Below, one piece after another: positions 1 to 9,175 of a stretch of DNA of 64,000 nucleotides (positions within the stretch are counted from its first letter, which is position 1; every line of letters starts with the position of its first letter). The position numbers and the translations under genes were made by a program. Source of the stretch: Extensimonas vulgaris (GTDB taxonomy: Bacteria; Pseudomonadota; Gammaproteobacteria; Burkholderiales; Burkholderiaceae_C); contig NZ_QPJU01000008.1 in assembly GCF_003337425.1 (NCBI RefSeq), forward strand, positions 1 through 64,000, read 5' to 3'. The notes under the pieces are model-generated. The model saw only the letters and a list, made by a program, of their open reading frames with translations. It was not told where the DNA came from and did not search any database.

Positions 1-90
1 GTTGACGATGGGCTCGTCGCTGTGCGCAAGCCAGTCGAGCACGAAATTGCTGCCGATGAAGCCGGCGCCGCCGGTGACGAGGAGGGTCAT
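1..90 (-). CDS. rmlB: dTDP-glucose 4,6-dehydratase, N-terminal fragment
   Basis: Only the first 30 codons are in the window, read leftward from an ATG at 90 and running off the edge. They begin MTLLVTGGAGFIGSNFV, the first Rossmann strand and the glycine-rich NAD-binding loop of extended short-chain dehydrogenases; this wording is typical of dTDP-glucose 4,6-dehydratase (RmlB/RfbB), which makes dTDP-4-keto-6-deoxyglucose for L-rhamnose and related LPS sugars in the cytoplasm. Another NDP-sugar epimerase or dehydratase of the same superfamily cannot be excluded from 30 residues. The IS256-type element begins 114 bp upstream of the start, so the native promoter region may be disturbed. Confidence 0.75.
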   Translation of the reverse strand, partial: MTLLVTGGAGFIGSNFVLDWLAHSDEPIVN

Positions 91-203
91 GGGGTGGGAG
101 CGTCGTGATTGGACGATGCGTACGAAAAACCGGGATGGGCTTCCAGGAAACGCCATCTTGCTGCATGAGTTTACCAAGAGCATTGCGCAACATGCCGTGA
201 GCC

Positions 204-1662
204 TGTCAGAAATTTTGTGTGTGAGGCATACCATAGCCACAAGGAGTATGTATGCCAAGCAAGACAAAGACAGCCGCGACAGCGGACAAAGTGACCCATC
301 CGGCCATCCCGGCGGAACTACTGGAAGAGTTGATTCCCGGGCCAGTGACCCCGGCGCAGCTCGAAGACGTTTTCCAGCGGTTCAAGAAAGCCTTCATCGA
401 ACGCGCTCTTGGGGCCGAGCTGAGCCAGCACCTTGGCTACGCGACGGGCCAAGCCAAGCCCGCAGACGCAAGCAACCACCGCAATGGCAAGAGCGCCAAG
501 ACGGTATTGACGGACAGTGGCCCGCTGGCCATCGAAGTCCCCAGAGACCGCATGGGGACGTTCGAGCCCCAGCTCATCGGCAAGCACGAGCGGCGCTTCA
601 CAGGCTTTGACGACAAAATCATCGCCATGTACGCCCGTGGCATGACGGTACGCGAAATCCAAGGCTACCTCGCAGAAATGTACGCAATGGATGTTTCTGC
701 CGACCTCATCAGTCGCGTGAGCGACGCCGTGATGAGCGAAGTGACGACCTGGCAGACACGCGCGCTGGAGTCCATGTACCCGGTGGTGTTCTTCGACGCC
801 TTGCGCGTGAAAATCAAAGACGATGCCGTGGTGCGCTCCAAGGCAGTGTTCCTGGCTCTGGGCATCTTGCCCGATGGCAGCAAAGACATCCTGGGCCTGT
901 GGATAGAGAACACGGAAGGCGCCAAGTTCTGGATGAAGGTGTTCAACGAGCTAAAGACCCGGGGCTGCAACGACATCCTCATTGCGGTCACCGACGGACT
1001 GAAGGGCATGTCCGAAGCACTGGCGGCGGTGTACCCTGACACCACCCTGCAGACCTGCATCGTGCACCTGATCAGAAACAGCCTGGACTATGCCAGCTGG
1101 AAGGAGCGCAAAGGCCTTGCCGCGGCCCTCAAGCCCATCTACACGGCAGCCACCGCAGAGGCGGCACAGGCCGAATTGGATGCGTTTGCCCAAGGCCCCT
1201 GGGGCGCCAGGTTTCCTACGGTGGCAGCGGCCTGGCGAAGGGCATGGGACAGGGTCACTCCCTTCTTTGCCTTCCCGCCCGAGGTGCGCCGGGTGATCTA
1301 CACGACCAACGCCATTGAGAGCGTGAATGCCCAGCTGCGCAAGATCATCAAGACCAGAGGACATTTCCCCAGCGATGAGGCCGCCACCAAGCTGATCTGG
1401 CTGGCGCTGCGCAACATCACCGCAGACTGGGGCCGTGCGGCCAACCATTGGAAGGCCGCCATGAATCAGTTTGCGATTCTTTACGAGGAGCGATTTACGA
1501 GCAGGAGGGCTTGATAATGACCGCGTCCAGCACCACCGAGCGAGCAGCCGCCCCAAGGGGGGTTGCGCATGAGTACATGGCGCAACCGGCGGGGCCTCCG
1601 GCGGCCTGGCAGGGGCCTTGATAGAAAATTTCCAAACCGCCTCACACACAGAAATTCGGACA
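204..1662 (+). mobile_element. IS256-family insertion sequence
   Basis: A single transposase gene is bounded by imperfect inverted repeats of 24 bp: 204-227 (starting TGTCAGAAATTTTGTGTGTG) and the complement of 1639-1662 (starting TGTCCGAATTTCTGTGTGTG), which match at 21 of 24 positions. The total length of about 1.46 kb is normal for the family. I see no 8-9 bp direct repeat outside these ends, although IS256 elements usually make one, so either my ends are a few bases off or a rearrangement removed one flank. Between the transposase stop (1514) and the right end there are about 125 non-coding bases. Confidence 0.85.
252..1514 (+). CDS. IS256 family (mutator-type) transposase
   Basis: A 420-residue protein that is full length for the family. 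It catalyses cut-and-paste or copy-out transposition of the surrounding element. The three acidic residues of the DDE catalytic domain can be placed in the family motifs FFDALRVKIKD (about residue 176), VTDGLKGM (about 247) and TTNAIESVNAQLRK (about 356); the conserved C-x-x-H of the family is seen in LQTCIVHLIRN. The ATG at 252 follows an AAGGAG ribosome site at 241-246. There are no internal stops or frameshifts, so the enzyme looks intact. It lies between the rmlB end and a toxin-antitoxin pair and is the only transposase in the window; its terminal repeats do not resemble those of repeat families A, B or C, so it is unlikely to mobilise them. Confidence 0.95.
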   Translation: MPSKTKTAATADKVTHPAIPAELLEELIPGPVTPAQLEDVFQRFKKAFIERALGAELSQHLGYATGQAKPADASNHRNGKSAKTVLTDSGPLAIEVPRDRMGTFEPQLIGKHERRFTGFDDKIIAMYARGMTVREIQGYLAEMYAMDVSADLISRVSDAVMSEVTTWQTRALESMYPVVFFDALRVKIKDDAVVRSKAVFLALGILPDGSKDILGLWIENTEGAKFWMKVFNELKTRGCNDILIAVTDGLKGMSEALAAVYPDTTLQTCIVHLIRNSLDYASWKERKGLAAALKPIYTAATAEAAQAELDAFAQGPWGARFPTVAAAWRRAWDRVTPFFAFPPEVRRVIYTTNAIESVNAQLRKIIKTRGHFPSDEAATKLIWLALRNITADWGRAANHWKAAMNQFAILYEERFTSRRA

Positions 1663-1878
1663 CTCCCCATGCCGTAGGGCCCACGTTCGAGTGCCGCATC
1701 CCTGAGGGTTGCAGAGAATCCATCCGCTCCGCTTGTTGCTCATGCCCCGAGCCGTTCTGCGGTTCTGGTCGAGGAGTACGAGCAGCCGCACACGCTATCC
1801 GGCAGGTGATTTCTGCTCGGAGCCGTGCGTGTAAGATGTACAAAGTTCTGCACTATCTTCGTCACCCGGAGGCCCCCC
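1515..1878. other. non-coding stretch: IS tail and antitoxin leader
   Basis: Bases 1515-1662 are the tail of the IS256 element, including its right inverted repeat. Bases 1663-1878 lead into the antitoxin gene. The only clear signal is the ribosome site CCGGAGG at 1866-1872. I see no convincing coding frame and no strong promoter; the antitoxin promoter should lie here if the pair is transcribed on its own. Confidence 0.5.
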
Positions 1879-2169
1879 ATGGCAATCTCAGCCAGCGACG
1901 TAATTCCCCTGTCTCACGCGCGTGCCAATTTTTCAGAATTGGCAGAGGACGTTCGAGCGGGTGCTGAGAAGATCATCACCAAAAACGGCGAAGCGTTTAT
2001 TGCCATCATCAATGCGAAACGCCTCGACTATTACCACCAATTAGAGCGCGAGCGCATCCACCTGCTGCTTATTGACGAAGCATCCAAGGGCTTGGAGGAC
2101 ATGGCAGCAGGACGCACGCAGGATGCCCGTGCAGCACTGACCGCCATCAAAAAACGTCGAGCCGCTTGA
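1879..2169 (+). CDS. Phd/YefM-family antitoxin
   Basis: A 96-residue antitoxin starting at ATG 1879 behind a CCGGAGG ribosome site. The N-terminal part (VIPLSHARANFSELAEDV, then ITKNGEAFIAIIN) is the Phd/YefM DNA-binding fold: an early helix with the R-x-N/x-F pattern followed by a beta hairpin carrying the NG-x-x turn. The C-terminal helices (from about residue 50) would wrap and neutralise the partner toxin. In this family the antitoxin, alone or with toxin, represses its own promoter. The RelE/ParE-type toxin gene lies downstream but is separated by a 176-bp element (family C) and carries a frameshift, so the antitoxin is probably an orphan. Its TGA stop at 2167-2169 is also the left copy of the element's 3-bp target duplication. 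Confidence 0.85.
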   Translation: MAISASDVIPLSHARANFSELAEDVRAGAEKIITKNGEAFIAIINAKRLDYYHQLERERIHLLLIDEASKGLEDMAAGRTQDARAALTAIKKRRAA

Positions 2170-2345
2170 ACCCAGATTGTTCATTAGGACGCGGGATGGT
2201 GGCGAGGCGGCTGGCGTGGCAGTTTGGTCGCGGGTGAGAAGTCCATGGCCAGTGCCATGGACGCCGAAGCCGCGGCCGAAATGACCGGCAGACGTCCGCC
2301 AACGCCCGCGTAGGTGCGCAGCACCGCCTAATGGACTATCTGGGT
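2170..2345 (+). mobile_element. family C miniature element, copy 1 (176 bp)
   Basis: A non-coding miniature element with terminal inverted repeats ACCCAGATTGTTCATTAGG and CCTAATGGACTATCTGGGT, flanked by a direct TGA at 2167-2169 and 2346-2348. A central hairpin GTCCATGGC-CAGT-GCCATGGAC is visible. An inverted copy of identical length, differing at about four positions, lies at 48914-49089. Removing the element and one TGA gives TGA-ATCAC-ATG, restoring a 5-nt spacing between the antitoxin stop and the toxin start, so the insertion site is certain. A 3-bp TNA duplication is characteristic of the IS1031 group of IS5-like elements; a relation to that group is inference. Confidence 0.85.
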
Positions 2346-2353
2346 TGAATCAC

Positions 2354-2756
2354 ATGACCAACCGCGTCACCATCAAGATCACCGCCAACTTCGAGCGGAA
2401 CTTGGCTGACATCGAACAGTTCTTGATCGAAGCAGAAGCTCCCCAGGCATTCGATGTGTTGATCGACGAGTTGCTCGGCACGGTGTTGCCCAACTTGGAG
2501 CAGTTTCCAAACAAATTTAGGCAGACCTTTTTTCAATCGTGCTGTGGGTTCAGCGGAGGCCACCAACGTCATCGCCGCGTTGAGGGCCAAGCTGGCTGCT
2601 GGTGTGGGCAATTCCGTTGCCAGATTGCGTGAATACGTGATGACCCACTATCTGGTGCTGTACGTGCAAGTTGACGACGCCCTGTTCCTGCTGTCGATCA
2701 AACACCACAAACAACTGTCATTCGACTTCGAGGGGCATTGGGGAGGAAGCGCGTGA
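2354..2756 (+). pseudogene. RelE/ParE-type toxin, frameshifted
   Basis: The N-terminal half (from ATG 2354, MTNRVTIKITANFERNLADI) and the C-terminal half (LREYVMTHYLVLYVQVDD, then LFLLSIKHHKQLSFD) are both typical of RelE/ParE ribosome- or gyrase-directed toxins, but they are in different frames. The break is in the AACAAATTTAGG stretch near 2512-2518: reading one base less there joins EQFPN to LGRPFFNRAVGSAEATNVI without interruption. The gene lies downstream of a Phd/YefM antitoxin and was originally 5 nt from it. With both the frameshift and the element inserted between the genes, the toxin is very probably dead. A sequencing error in the short A run is the alternative. Confidence 0.8.
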
Positions 2757-2901
2757 ATCTGGTGTGCTGCAACAATGCCAAGACGCAAGCATGGCTCCCG
2801 CAGCAGCCAGGCGTCAAAAAGTCAGGAGGTCGTGAGACGAAACGGGGTCTGAGGCAGGTTACGGGGGTGAGTGGCCATGGGGTCAGTCAGGAGCCCGCAG
2901 C

Positions 2902-2929
2902 AAAAAGCCCCGCATCGTGCGGGGCTTTG
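2902..2929 (-). terminator. rho-independent terminator after tRNA-Ser
   Basis: On the minus strand an AAAGCCCCGCA arm, a CGA loop and a TGCGGGGCTTT arm are followed by a T run. It lies 43 bp beyond the 3-prime end of the tRNA-Ser gene and would end the leftward lysC/tRNA transcript. Confidence 0.85.
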
Positions 2930-2971
2930 AGTGCCTCACAACCCGGCCGGGCGAGTTGGGAGGTCTTGTTC

Positions 2972-3064
2972 TGGCGGAAACGGAGGGATTCGAACCCTCG
3001 ATGCGGCTCTACACCGCATACTCCCTTAGCAGGGGAGCACCTTCGGCCTCTCGGTCACGTTTCC
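2972..3064 (-). tRNA. tRNA-Ser (anticodon GCT)
   Basis: The minus strand folds as a class II tRNA: acceptor GGAAACG/CGTTTCC, anticodon stem CTCCC/GGGAG with loop CTGCTAA (anticodon GCT, reading AGC/AGU), a long variable arm with stem GATGCGGC-like pairing, T arm GAGGG-TTCGAAT-CCCTC, and an encoded CCA end at 2972-2974. It lies 67 bp downstream of lysC and is followed by a terminator. Confidence 0.96.
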
Positions 3065-3131
3065 AATGAGTCGGTGATTATGCCTTAGATCAGGCGCCGC
3101 GGCGGCATATTTTCGGTGATTTTCAGCAGTT

Positions 3132-4406
3132 TCATGCCGCGGCCGGTTCCTGGTCGAGGTCGAAGGCGCGGTGCAGCGCGCGCACGGCGAGTTCCATGTA
3201 TTTCTCGTCGATCACGACCGAGGTTTTGATCTCGGAGGTGGAGATCATCTGGATGTTGATGCCTTCTTCGCTCAGTGTGCGGAACATCTTGCTCGCCACG
3301 CCCACGTGGCTGCGCATGCCTATGCCGACGATGCTCACCTTGCAGATTTTGGTGTCGCCTATGACGGCCTCTGCGCCCAGCTTGGGTAGCACCTTTTCCT
3401 TGAGCAGATCGACGGTGCGCGCATAGTCGTTGCGGTGCACGGTGAAGCTGAAGTCGGTTTTGCCGTCCTTGCTCACGTTCTGGATGATCATGTCCACCTC
3501 GATGTTCGCGTCCGCCACGGCGCCGAGGATCTGGTAGGCGATGCCGGGCTTGTCGGGCACGCCGAGCACGGAGATCTTGGCCTCGTCGCGGTTGAAAGCG
3601 ATGCCGGATACCAGGGCTTGTTCCATGTTTTCGTCTTCCTCAAAAGTGATCAGCGTGCCCGAGCGGGCCTCTTCTTCGATGGGGATGTCCCAGGGCGTGA
3701 AGCTCGAGAGCACGCGGATGGGCACCTTGTATTTGCCCGCGAACTCGACCGAGCGGATCTGCAGCACCTTGGAGCCCAGGCTCGCCATTTCGAGCATTTC
3801 CTCGAAGCTGATGCTGCGCAGGCGCCGCGCCTCGGGCACCACGCGCGGGTCGGTGGTGTAAACGCCATCGACGTCGGTGTAGATCAGGCATTCGTCGGCT
3901 TTGAGCGCTGCGGCCACGGCCACGGCCGAGGTGTCGGAGCCGCCGCGGCCCAGCGTGGTGACGTTGCCCTCGCTGTCGATGCCCTGAAAGCCCGTGATGA
4001 TGACCACCTTGCCCGCGGCCAGGTCGGCGCGCACGCGCTGGTCGTCGATCGATTCGATACGTGCCTTGGTGAAGGCGCTGTCGGTGCGGATGGGCACCTG
4101 CCAACCCGCGTAGCTGACGGCGTCCACGCCTTCGGCCTGCAGCGCGATCGCGAGCAGTGCGGACGAGGCCTGTTCACCGGTGGCGGCGAGCATGTCGAGC
4201 TCGCGCTGGTAAGCCGGCATGACGCGCGCCGGCGCGAGTTCTTTGGCCAGGCCGAGCAGGCGGTTGGTTTCGCCGCTCATGGCGCTCGGGACGACCACCA
4301 TCTGGTAGCCCGCGCGCGCCCATTTGGCCACGCGCTTGGCGACGTTGCGGATGCGCTCGGTCGAGCCCATCGAGGTGCCGCCGTATTTGTGAACGATCAA
4401 TGCCAT
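3132..4406 (-). CDS. lysC: aspartate kinase
   Basis: A 424-residue cytoplasmic aspartokinase that phosphorylates aspartate, the first step to lysine, threonine, methionine and diaminopimelate. The N-terminal amino-acid-kinase domain starts MALIVHKYGGTSMGS (the KxGGTS substrate loop) and contains ITGFQGID and LGRGGSDTSAVAVAAAL, the nucleotide-binding signature. Two C-terminal ACT domains (from about residue 265, for example VSKDGKTDFSFTV and the ISTSEIKTSVVI segment) are where lysine and threonine normally bind for feedback inhibition. The length fits a monofunctional class II enzyme. It is 45 bp downstream of tilS and upstream of tRNA-Ser on the same strand, so probably one transcript. The product feeds the pathway completed by hom and thrC at 24-27 kb. 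Confidence 0.97.
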   Translation of the reverse strand: MALIVHKYGGTSMGSTERIRNVAKRVAKWARAGYQMVVVPSAMSGETNRLLGLAKELAPARVMPAYQRELDMLAATGEQASSALLAIALQAEGVDAVSYAGWQVPIRTDSAFTKARIESIDDQRVRADLAAGKVVIITGFQGIDSEGNVTTLGRGGSDTSAVAVAAALKADECLIYTDVDGVYTTDPRVVPEARRLRSISFEEMLEMASLGSKVLQIRSVEFAGKYKVPIRVLSSFTPWDIPIEEEARSGTLITFEEDENMEQALVSGIAFNRDEAKISVLGVPDKPGIAYQILGAVADANIEVDMIIQNVSKDGKTDFSFTVHRNDYARTVDLLKEKVLPKLGAEAVIGDTKICKVSIVGIGMRSHVGVASKMFRTLSEEGINIQMISTSEIKTSVVIDEKYMELAVRALHRAFDLDQEPAAA

Positions 4407-4451
4407 AAAAAAGCCTGAAAAACCGCCGCAAAAACTACTACCGCATGAGGC

Positions 4452-5432
4452 TCAGCTTGCGCCGGCGGGGGGCGGAAAAAGCGCAGGATTGTACCAATCG
4501 AGACGCTCATCCACGCGCACCACGAAGCCGCGTCCAACCTTGATGTGGATGCGCTGGCCGCGCGTTTGGCACGCGGCGATCTGGCGCTGCAGCTCTTGCA
4601 GCTGGGCGGCGCTGGGCGTGGTGTGGTGAGCGCTGCGCAGCCAGTGGCGCAGCACGTTGGCCTGGCGCTCGGGCCCCAGCGTTTGCAGTGCGGCGATTTG
4701 CGGCGGCGTGCCCACGAGCGCCAGGTCTTCCCGGGCCAGCTCATGCAGCAGGGCGCTGGCCTGCGCGGCGTGCGCGGCCGAACGCGCGAAGGTGTCGCGA
4801 AACGCCGGGAAGGCCGCCTCGAGCGCGGGCAGCACGCGCGCGCGAATGCGGTTGCGCGTGTAGCGCTCGTCGGCGTTGCTCGGGTCTTCGATCCAGCCCT
4901 CGCCCTGCGCGCGCAGCCAGGCGCGCACGTCGGCGCCGGCCACGCGCAGCAAGGGGCGCCACCAGTGCAGGCCGCCGCGCTGCCAGTGCGCGGGCATGGA
5001 CGCAAGGCCCGCCACGCCCGCGCCGCGCGAGAGCGCGAGCAGCAGGGTTTCGACCTGGTCGTCGGCGTGCTGCGCCAATGCTATTGATTGAATAGCTACA
5101 TGCGCACGGCTATCCTTGGCTACAGCCTCAAAAGCCTGGTATCTGGCGCGGCGGGCGGCGTCCTCGGGGCTGGCGCCGCGCGCGGGCCGCGCGTCGATGC
5201 GCTGCAGGTGCAGCGGCACGCCGAGGCGCGCGCACAGCGCGATGCAGTGGCGTTCGAAGTCGTCCGCTGCCGCCTGCAGGCCGTGGTGCACGTGGATCGC
5301 CTGCACCTGCCCCGGCCAGCGGCGCACGCAGGCCAGCAGCAGCGCGCTCGAATCGGCACCGCCGCTCAGGCCCACGGCCAGCGGCAGCTGCGGGGCGAAA
5401 GCCCGCATGGCGGCGTCGAAGGATTGCGTCAT
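4452..5432 (-). CDS. tilS: tRNA(Ile)-lysidine synthase
   Basis: A 326-residue enzyme that attaches lysine to C34 of tRNA-Ile(CAU), making lysidine so that AUA is read as isoleucine. The PP-loop ATP pyrophosphatase motif SGGADSS is at about residues 24-30, and the family motif QHADDQVETLLLALSRG is at about 118-134. The C-terminal substrate-binding part (about 240-320) is short, as in many betaproteobacterial forms. Just before the QHADDQ motif the codons for roughly AVAKDSRAHVAIQSIA (plus-strand 5080-5136) are AT-richer than their surroundings and contain GGCTGTAG, GATAGC and TAGCTATT pieces like the small palindromes elsewhere in the window, so a decayed in-frame palindrome is possible. lysC follows after 45 bp. 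In related genomes accA lies directly upstream; here a repeat array separates them. Confidence 0.95.
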   Translation of the reverse strand: MTQSFDAAMRAFAPQLPLAVGLSGGADSSALLLACVRRWPGQVQAIHVHHGLQAAADDFERHCIALCARLGVPLHLQRIDARPARGASPEDAARRARYQAFEAVAKDSRAHVAIQSIALAQHADDQVETLLLALSRGAGVAGLASMPAHWQRGGLHWWRPLLRVAGADVRAWLRAQGEGWIEDPSNADERYTRNRIRARVLPALEAAFPAFRDTFARSAAHAAQASALLHELAREDLALVGTPPQIAALQTLGPERQANVLRHWLRSAHHTTPSAAQLQELQRQIAACQTRGQRIHIKVGRGFVVRVDERLDWYNPALFPPPAGAS

Positions 5433-5574
5433 GGCAAGAGGCAGGGCGCGATGCAGGGCGCGAAACCCGCAGCACGCGCAAAGTTACAGCGTGGCAGAGG
5501 CATCAGCGAACGAGAAAAAGGGGGGCCGCTGCTGCTGGTCCGTGCAGCGCCCGGCGGCCTGCGCGTGCTGTGCG
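5433..5574. other. non-coding stretch upstream of tilS
   Basis: Between the tilS start and the repeat array I see no convincing gene, terminator or promoter on either strand. With the array (5575-5923) it makes a 520-bp gap in what is usually a compact accA-tilS interval. Confidence 0.4.
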
Positions 5575-5594
5575 CCCAAAGTCCGACAGGCTGC
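5575..5594 (+). repeat. family A fragment (right end only)
   Basis: Twenty bases matching the right terminus of family A, in the GCAGCC/GGCTGC end variant, directly before the TA that precedes complete copy A1. The remaining roughly 140 bp of this copy are missing, so it is a remnant. Confidence 0.75.
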
Positions 5595-5596
5595 TA

Positions 5597-5759
5597 GGAG
5601 CCTGTCGGACTTTGGAATCGTCGGCTGCGAATGCGCCGCAGCGGCCCATTTTTTACCGTCTTCTTGCCCCATAGTCCCGCTATGGGGCGGCGAATCCGGC
5701 AAAAACTGGACTCGCTGGGGCACCTTCTCGCTTTCGACGTCCAAAGTCCGACAGGCTCC
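5597..5759 (+). repeat. family A palindromic element, copy A1 (163 bp)
   Basis: A complete copy, bounded by TA at 5595-5596 and 5760-5761. The ends are GGAGCCTGTCGGACTTTGG and its complement. The two halves are imperfect inverted repeats over the whole length, meeting at a 9-bp stem GCCCCATAG/CTATGGGGC with loop TCCCG. There is no start-to-stop gene of its own and no transposase. Its right TA is shared with family B copy B1. Confidence 0.92.
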
Positions 5760-5761
5760 TA

Positions 5762-5921
5762 GTGCAGTGTTCGACGCTATCTGCGACATAAAACCGCGTC
5801 TTTTCGGCCCGGGCCGCGTTGCAAATCCTCGCGATACCACCCGGTATCGCTGCGGTTTGCGCCTTGCTCAGACCAAAAATCCATCGGTTTTATTTGTCGC
5901 ATCAAGCGTCAAACACTGCAC
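5762..5921 (+). repeat. family B palindromic element, copy B1 (160 bp)
   Basis: Bounded by TA at 5760-5761 and 5922-5923. The ends are GTGCAGTGTTCGACGC and the complement of GTGCAGTGTTTGACGC; the halves pair imperfectly over their whole length and meet at GCGATACC-ACCC-GGTATCGC. It is adjacent to A1 with a single shared TA, and ends 32 bp before the accA stop codon. Confidence 0.9.
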
Positions 5922-5952
5922 TAGGCATTGCACGGCGCAACGCCCGTGTGGG

Positions 5953-6930
5953 TCATGCGCTTTCGGCCTTGGTGTCGTTGAAGCGGCCGCAGCTCTTGAG
6001 GCGCTCGTAGCGGCGCTCGACCAGTTCTTTGGGCTTGAGATCGGCCAATTGGCGGTAGGCGTCGCCGAGCGCGCGCTTGAGAAAGGCCGACATTTGCTTG
6101 GGGTCGCGGTGCGCGCCGCCCACGGGTTCGCTGACGATCTTGTCGATGAGCCCGAGCGCCTTGAGGCGGTGCGCCGTGATGCCCAGGGCTTCGGCGGCGT
6201 CCTGGGCTTTTTCGTTGGTTTTCCAGAGGATGGAGGCGCAGCCCTCGGGGCTGATGACCGAGTAGATCGCGTATTGCAGCATCAGCACCTGGTCGCCCAC
6301 GCCGATCGCGAGCGCGCCGCCCGAGCCGCCTTCACCGATGATGGTGCTGATGATGGGCACTTCGAGTTGCGTCATCTCGAAGATGTTGCGCCCTATGGCT
6401 TCGGACTGGCCGCGCTCTTCGGCGTCTATGCCGGGGTAGGCGCCGGGAGTGTCCACGAAGGTGAACACGGGCAGGTGGAATTTTTCCGCCGTTTTCATGA
6501 GGCGCAGCGCCTTGCGGTAGCCCTCGGGCTTGCTCATGCCGAAGTTGCGCAGCGTGCGCTCCTTGGTGTCGCGCCCTTTCTGGTGACCCAGCACCACGCA
6601 GGCATGGCCGTTGAAGCGCGCCAGGCCGCCGACGATGGAGAGGTCGTCAGCGTAGTGGCGATCGCCGTGCAGTTCGACGAAGTCGGTGAAGATGTCGCGC
6701 ACGTAGTCGAGCGTATAGGGGCGCTCGGGGTGGCGCGCGATCTTGGTGATCTGCCAGGGCGTGAGGTGGCTGTAGATGTCTTTGGTGAGCTGCTGGCTTT
6801 TTTTGCTGAGCTGTTCGATTTCTTCCGAGATATCGACGGCGCTCTCGTTTTGCACGTAGCGCAGCTCTTCGATTTTGGTTTCGAGTTCGGCAATGGGTTG
6901 CTCGAAGTCGAGAAAGGTTTTTTTGGCCAA
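5953..6930 (-). CDS. accA: acetyl-CoA carboxylase carboxyltransferase, alpha subunit
   Basis: A 325-residue subunit that, with AccD, transfers the carboxyl group from biotin to acetyl-CoA, giving malonyl-CoA for fatty-acid synthesis. The N-terminal helical region ([19 protein letters not shown]) and the crotonase-fold core with [20 protein letters not shown] (oxyanion-hole region) and [15 protein letters not shown] are standard. The start is a TTG at 6930 behind AGGAG with an 8-nt spacing; no ATG fits the conserved N terminus. It is in a leftward run after cysS and the glycosylase gene. The A/B repeat array begins 32 bp past its stop, so any terminator or readthrough into tilS now passes through these palindromes. 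Confidence 0.97.
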   Translation of the reverse strand: MAKKTFLDFEQPIAELETKIEELRYVQNESAVDISEEIEQLSKKSQQLTKDIYSHLTPWQITKIARHPERPYTLDYVRDIFTDFVELHGDRHYADDLSIVGGLARFNGHACVVLGHQKGRDTKERTLRNFGMSKPEGYRKALRLMKTAEKFHLPVFTFVDTPGAYPGIDAEERGQSEAIGRNIFEMTQLEVPIISTIIGEGGSGGALAIGVGDQVLMLQYAIYSVISPEGCASILWKTNEKAQDAAEALGITAHRLKALGLIDKIVSEPVGGAHRDPKQMSAFLKRALGDAYRQLADLKPKELVERRYERLKSCGRFNDTKAESA

Positions 6931-7009
6931 CGTCGTTCTCCTAGGGGGCGCGTGCCATCAAGGCATGCGAATGTCCCGCGCTGCCAGGCTGCAAGCGGGG
7001 ATGGGCAGG

Positions 7010-7687
7010 TCAATACACCACGGGCAGCGGGTCGAGCGAGCGCCAAATATACCAAGTCGCCACGCTGCACCAGGGCTTCCAGGCCTCGGCTACCTCGCGC
7101 GCATCGCTGCGGCTCACGGGCTCGCCGGAAAAGTAGTTACGGCTGATGCCTTTGAGCAGGCCCACGTCGTCAAGCGGCAGCACGTTGGGGCGCATGAGGT
7201 GAAAGATCAGGAACATTTCGGCCGTCCAGCGGCCTATGCCGCGGATCGCCACGAGTTCGGCGATGATGGCATCGTCCTCCATGCCCGACCAATCCTTGAC
7301 ATGCAGCTGCCCTTGCTCGAAGTGCAGCGCCAGATCGACCAGGTAATCGACCTTGCGCGCCGACAGGCCCGCCGCGCGCATGTCGTCCACCTTGAGGCGG
7401 AGCACGTGCGCCGGCGTCATGCGCTCGGGCAGCGCGGCAAAGCGCTCCCACACCGACTGCGCAGCCTTGACCGAGATCTGCTGGCCGACGATGCTGCGCG
7501 CGAGCGTGGAAAAGGCGTCGCCGCGCGAGGCGAGCCGCGCGTCGCCAAATTGCGGGATCAGGCGCTTCATGACCCGGTCTTTGCGCATGAGGTGCTTGCA
7601 CGCATCCGCCCAGTAATGCGGCGTGGTGGGGGCTGGCGTAAAAGGCGTGGCGGGTGACGCTTGCGCTACGTTTTCAGAAGCTGTCAT
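7010..7687 (-). CDS. DNA-3-methyladenine glycosylase (HhH-GPD family)
   Basis: A protein of about 225 residues resembling AlkA/MagIII-type glycosylases, which remove alkylated purines from DNA in base-excision repair. The sequence shows SIVGQQISVKAAQ (helical core), the helix-hairpin-helix LVAIRGIGRWTAEMFLIF at about residues 140-157, and the catalytic aspartate in LPLDDVGLLKG. It lacks the N-terminal AlkA domain, as usual for the short forms. I chose ATG 7687 (MTASENV); an upstream in-frame ATG at 7714 has no visible ribosome site. It sits between cysS and accA in the same direction, a common arrangement in this family of bacteria with no obvious functional link. Confidence 0.9.
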   Translation of the reverse strand: MTASENVAQASPATPFTPAPTTPHYWADACKHLMRKDRVMKRLIPQFGDARLASRGDAFSTLARSIVGQQISVKAAQSVWERFAALPERMTPAHVLRLKVDDMRAAGLSARKVDYLVDLALHFEQGQLHVKDWSGMEDDAIIAELVAIRGIGRWTAEMFLIFHLMRPNVLPLDDVGLLKGISRNYFSGEPVSRSDAREVAEAWKPWCSVATWYIWRSLDPLPVVY

Positions 7688-7777
7688 GGCACATTCCACG
7701 GGCGCTGAAGGCATATTTCATATAAAAAGGCGTCAGAGGCTGAAAGTTATTCGGCCGCGGCGGAAATGTTTTCAGCC

Positions 7778-9175
<1,398 letters not shown>

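Noticed and set aside
3435-4418. Long open frames on the strand opposite lysC, hemDX, clpA and other genes
   Set aside because: High-GC codon usage commonly opens the complementary frames; these lack homology and ribosome sites.
5484-5840. Open frames of 80-120 codons running through the A and B elements at 5.5, 17.5, 20.8, 36.7, 43.1 and 52.1 kb, some with ATG starts
   Set aside because: They follow from the stop-poor palindromes, differ in what they join at each locus, lack ribosome sites and have no recognisable domain. Only the thrC case restores a known protein when the element is removed.
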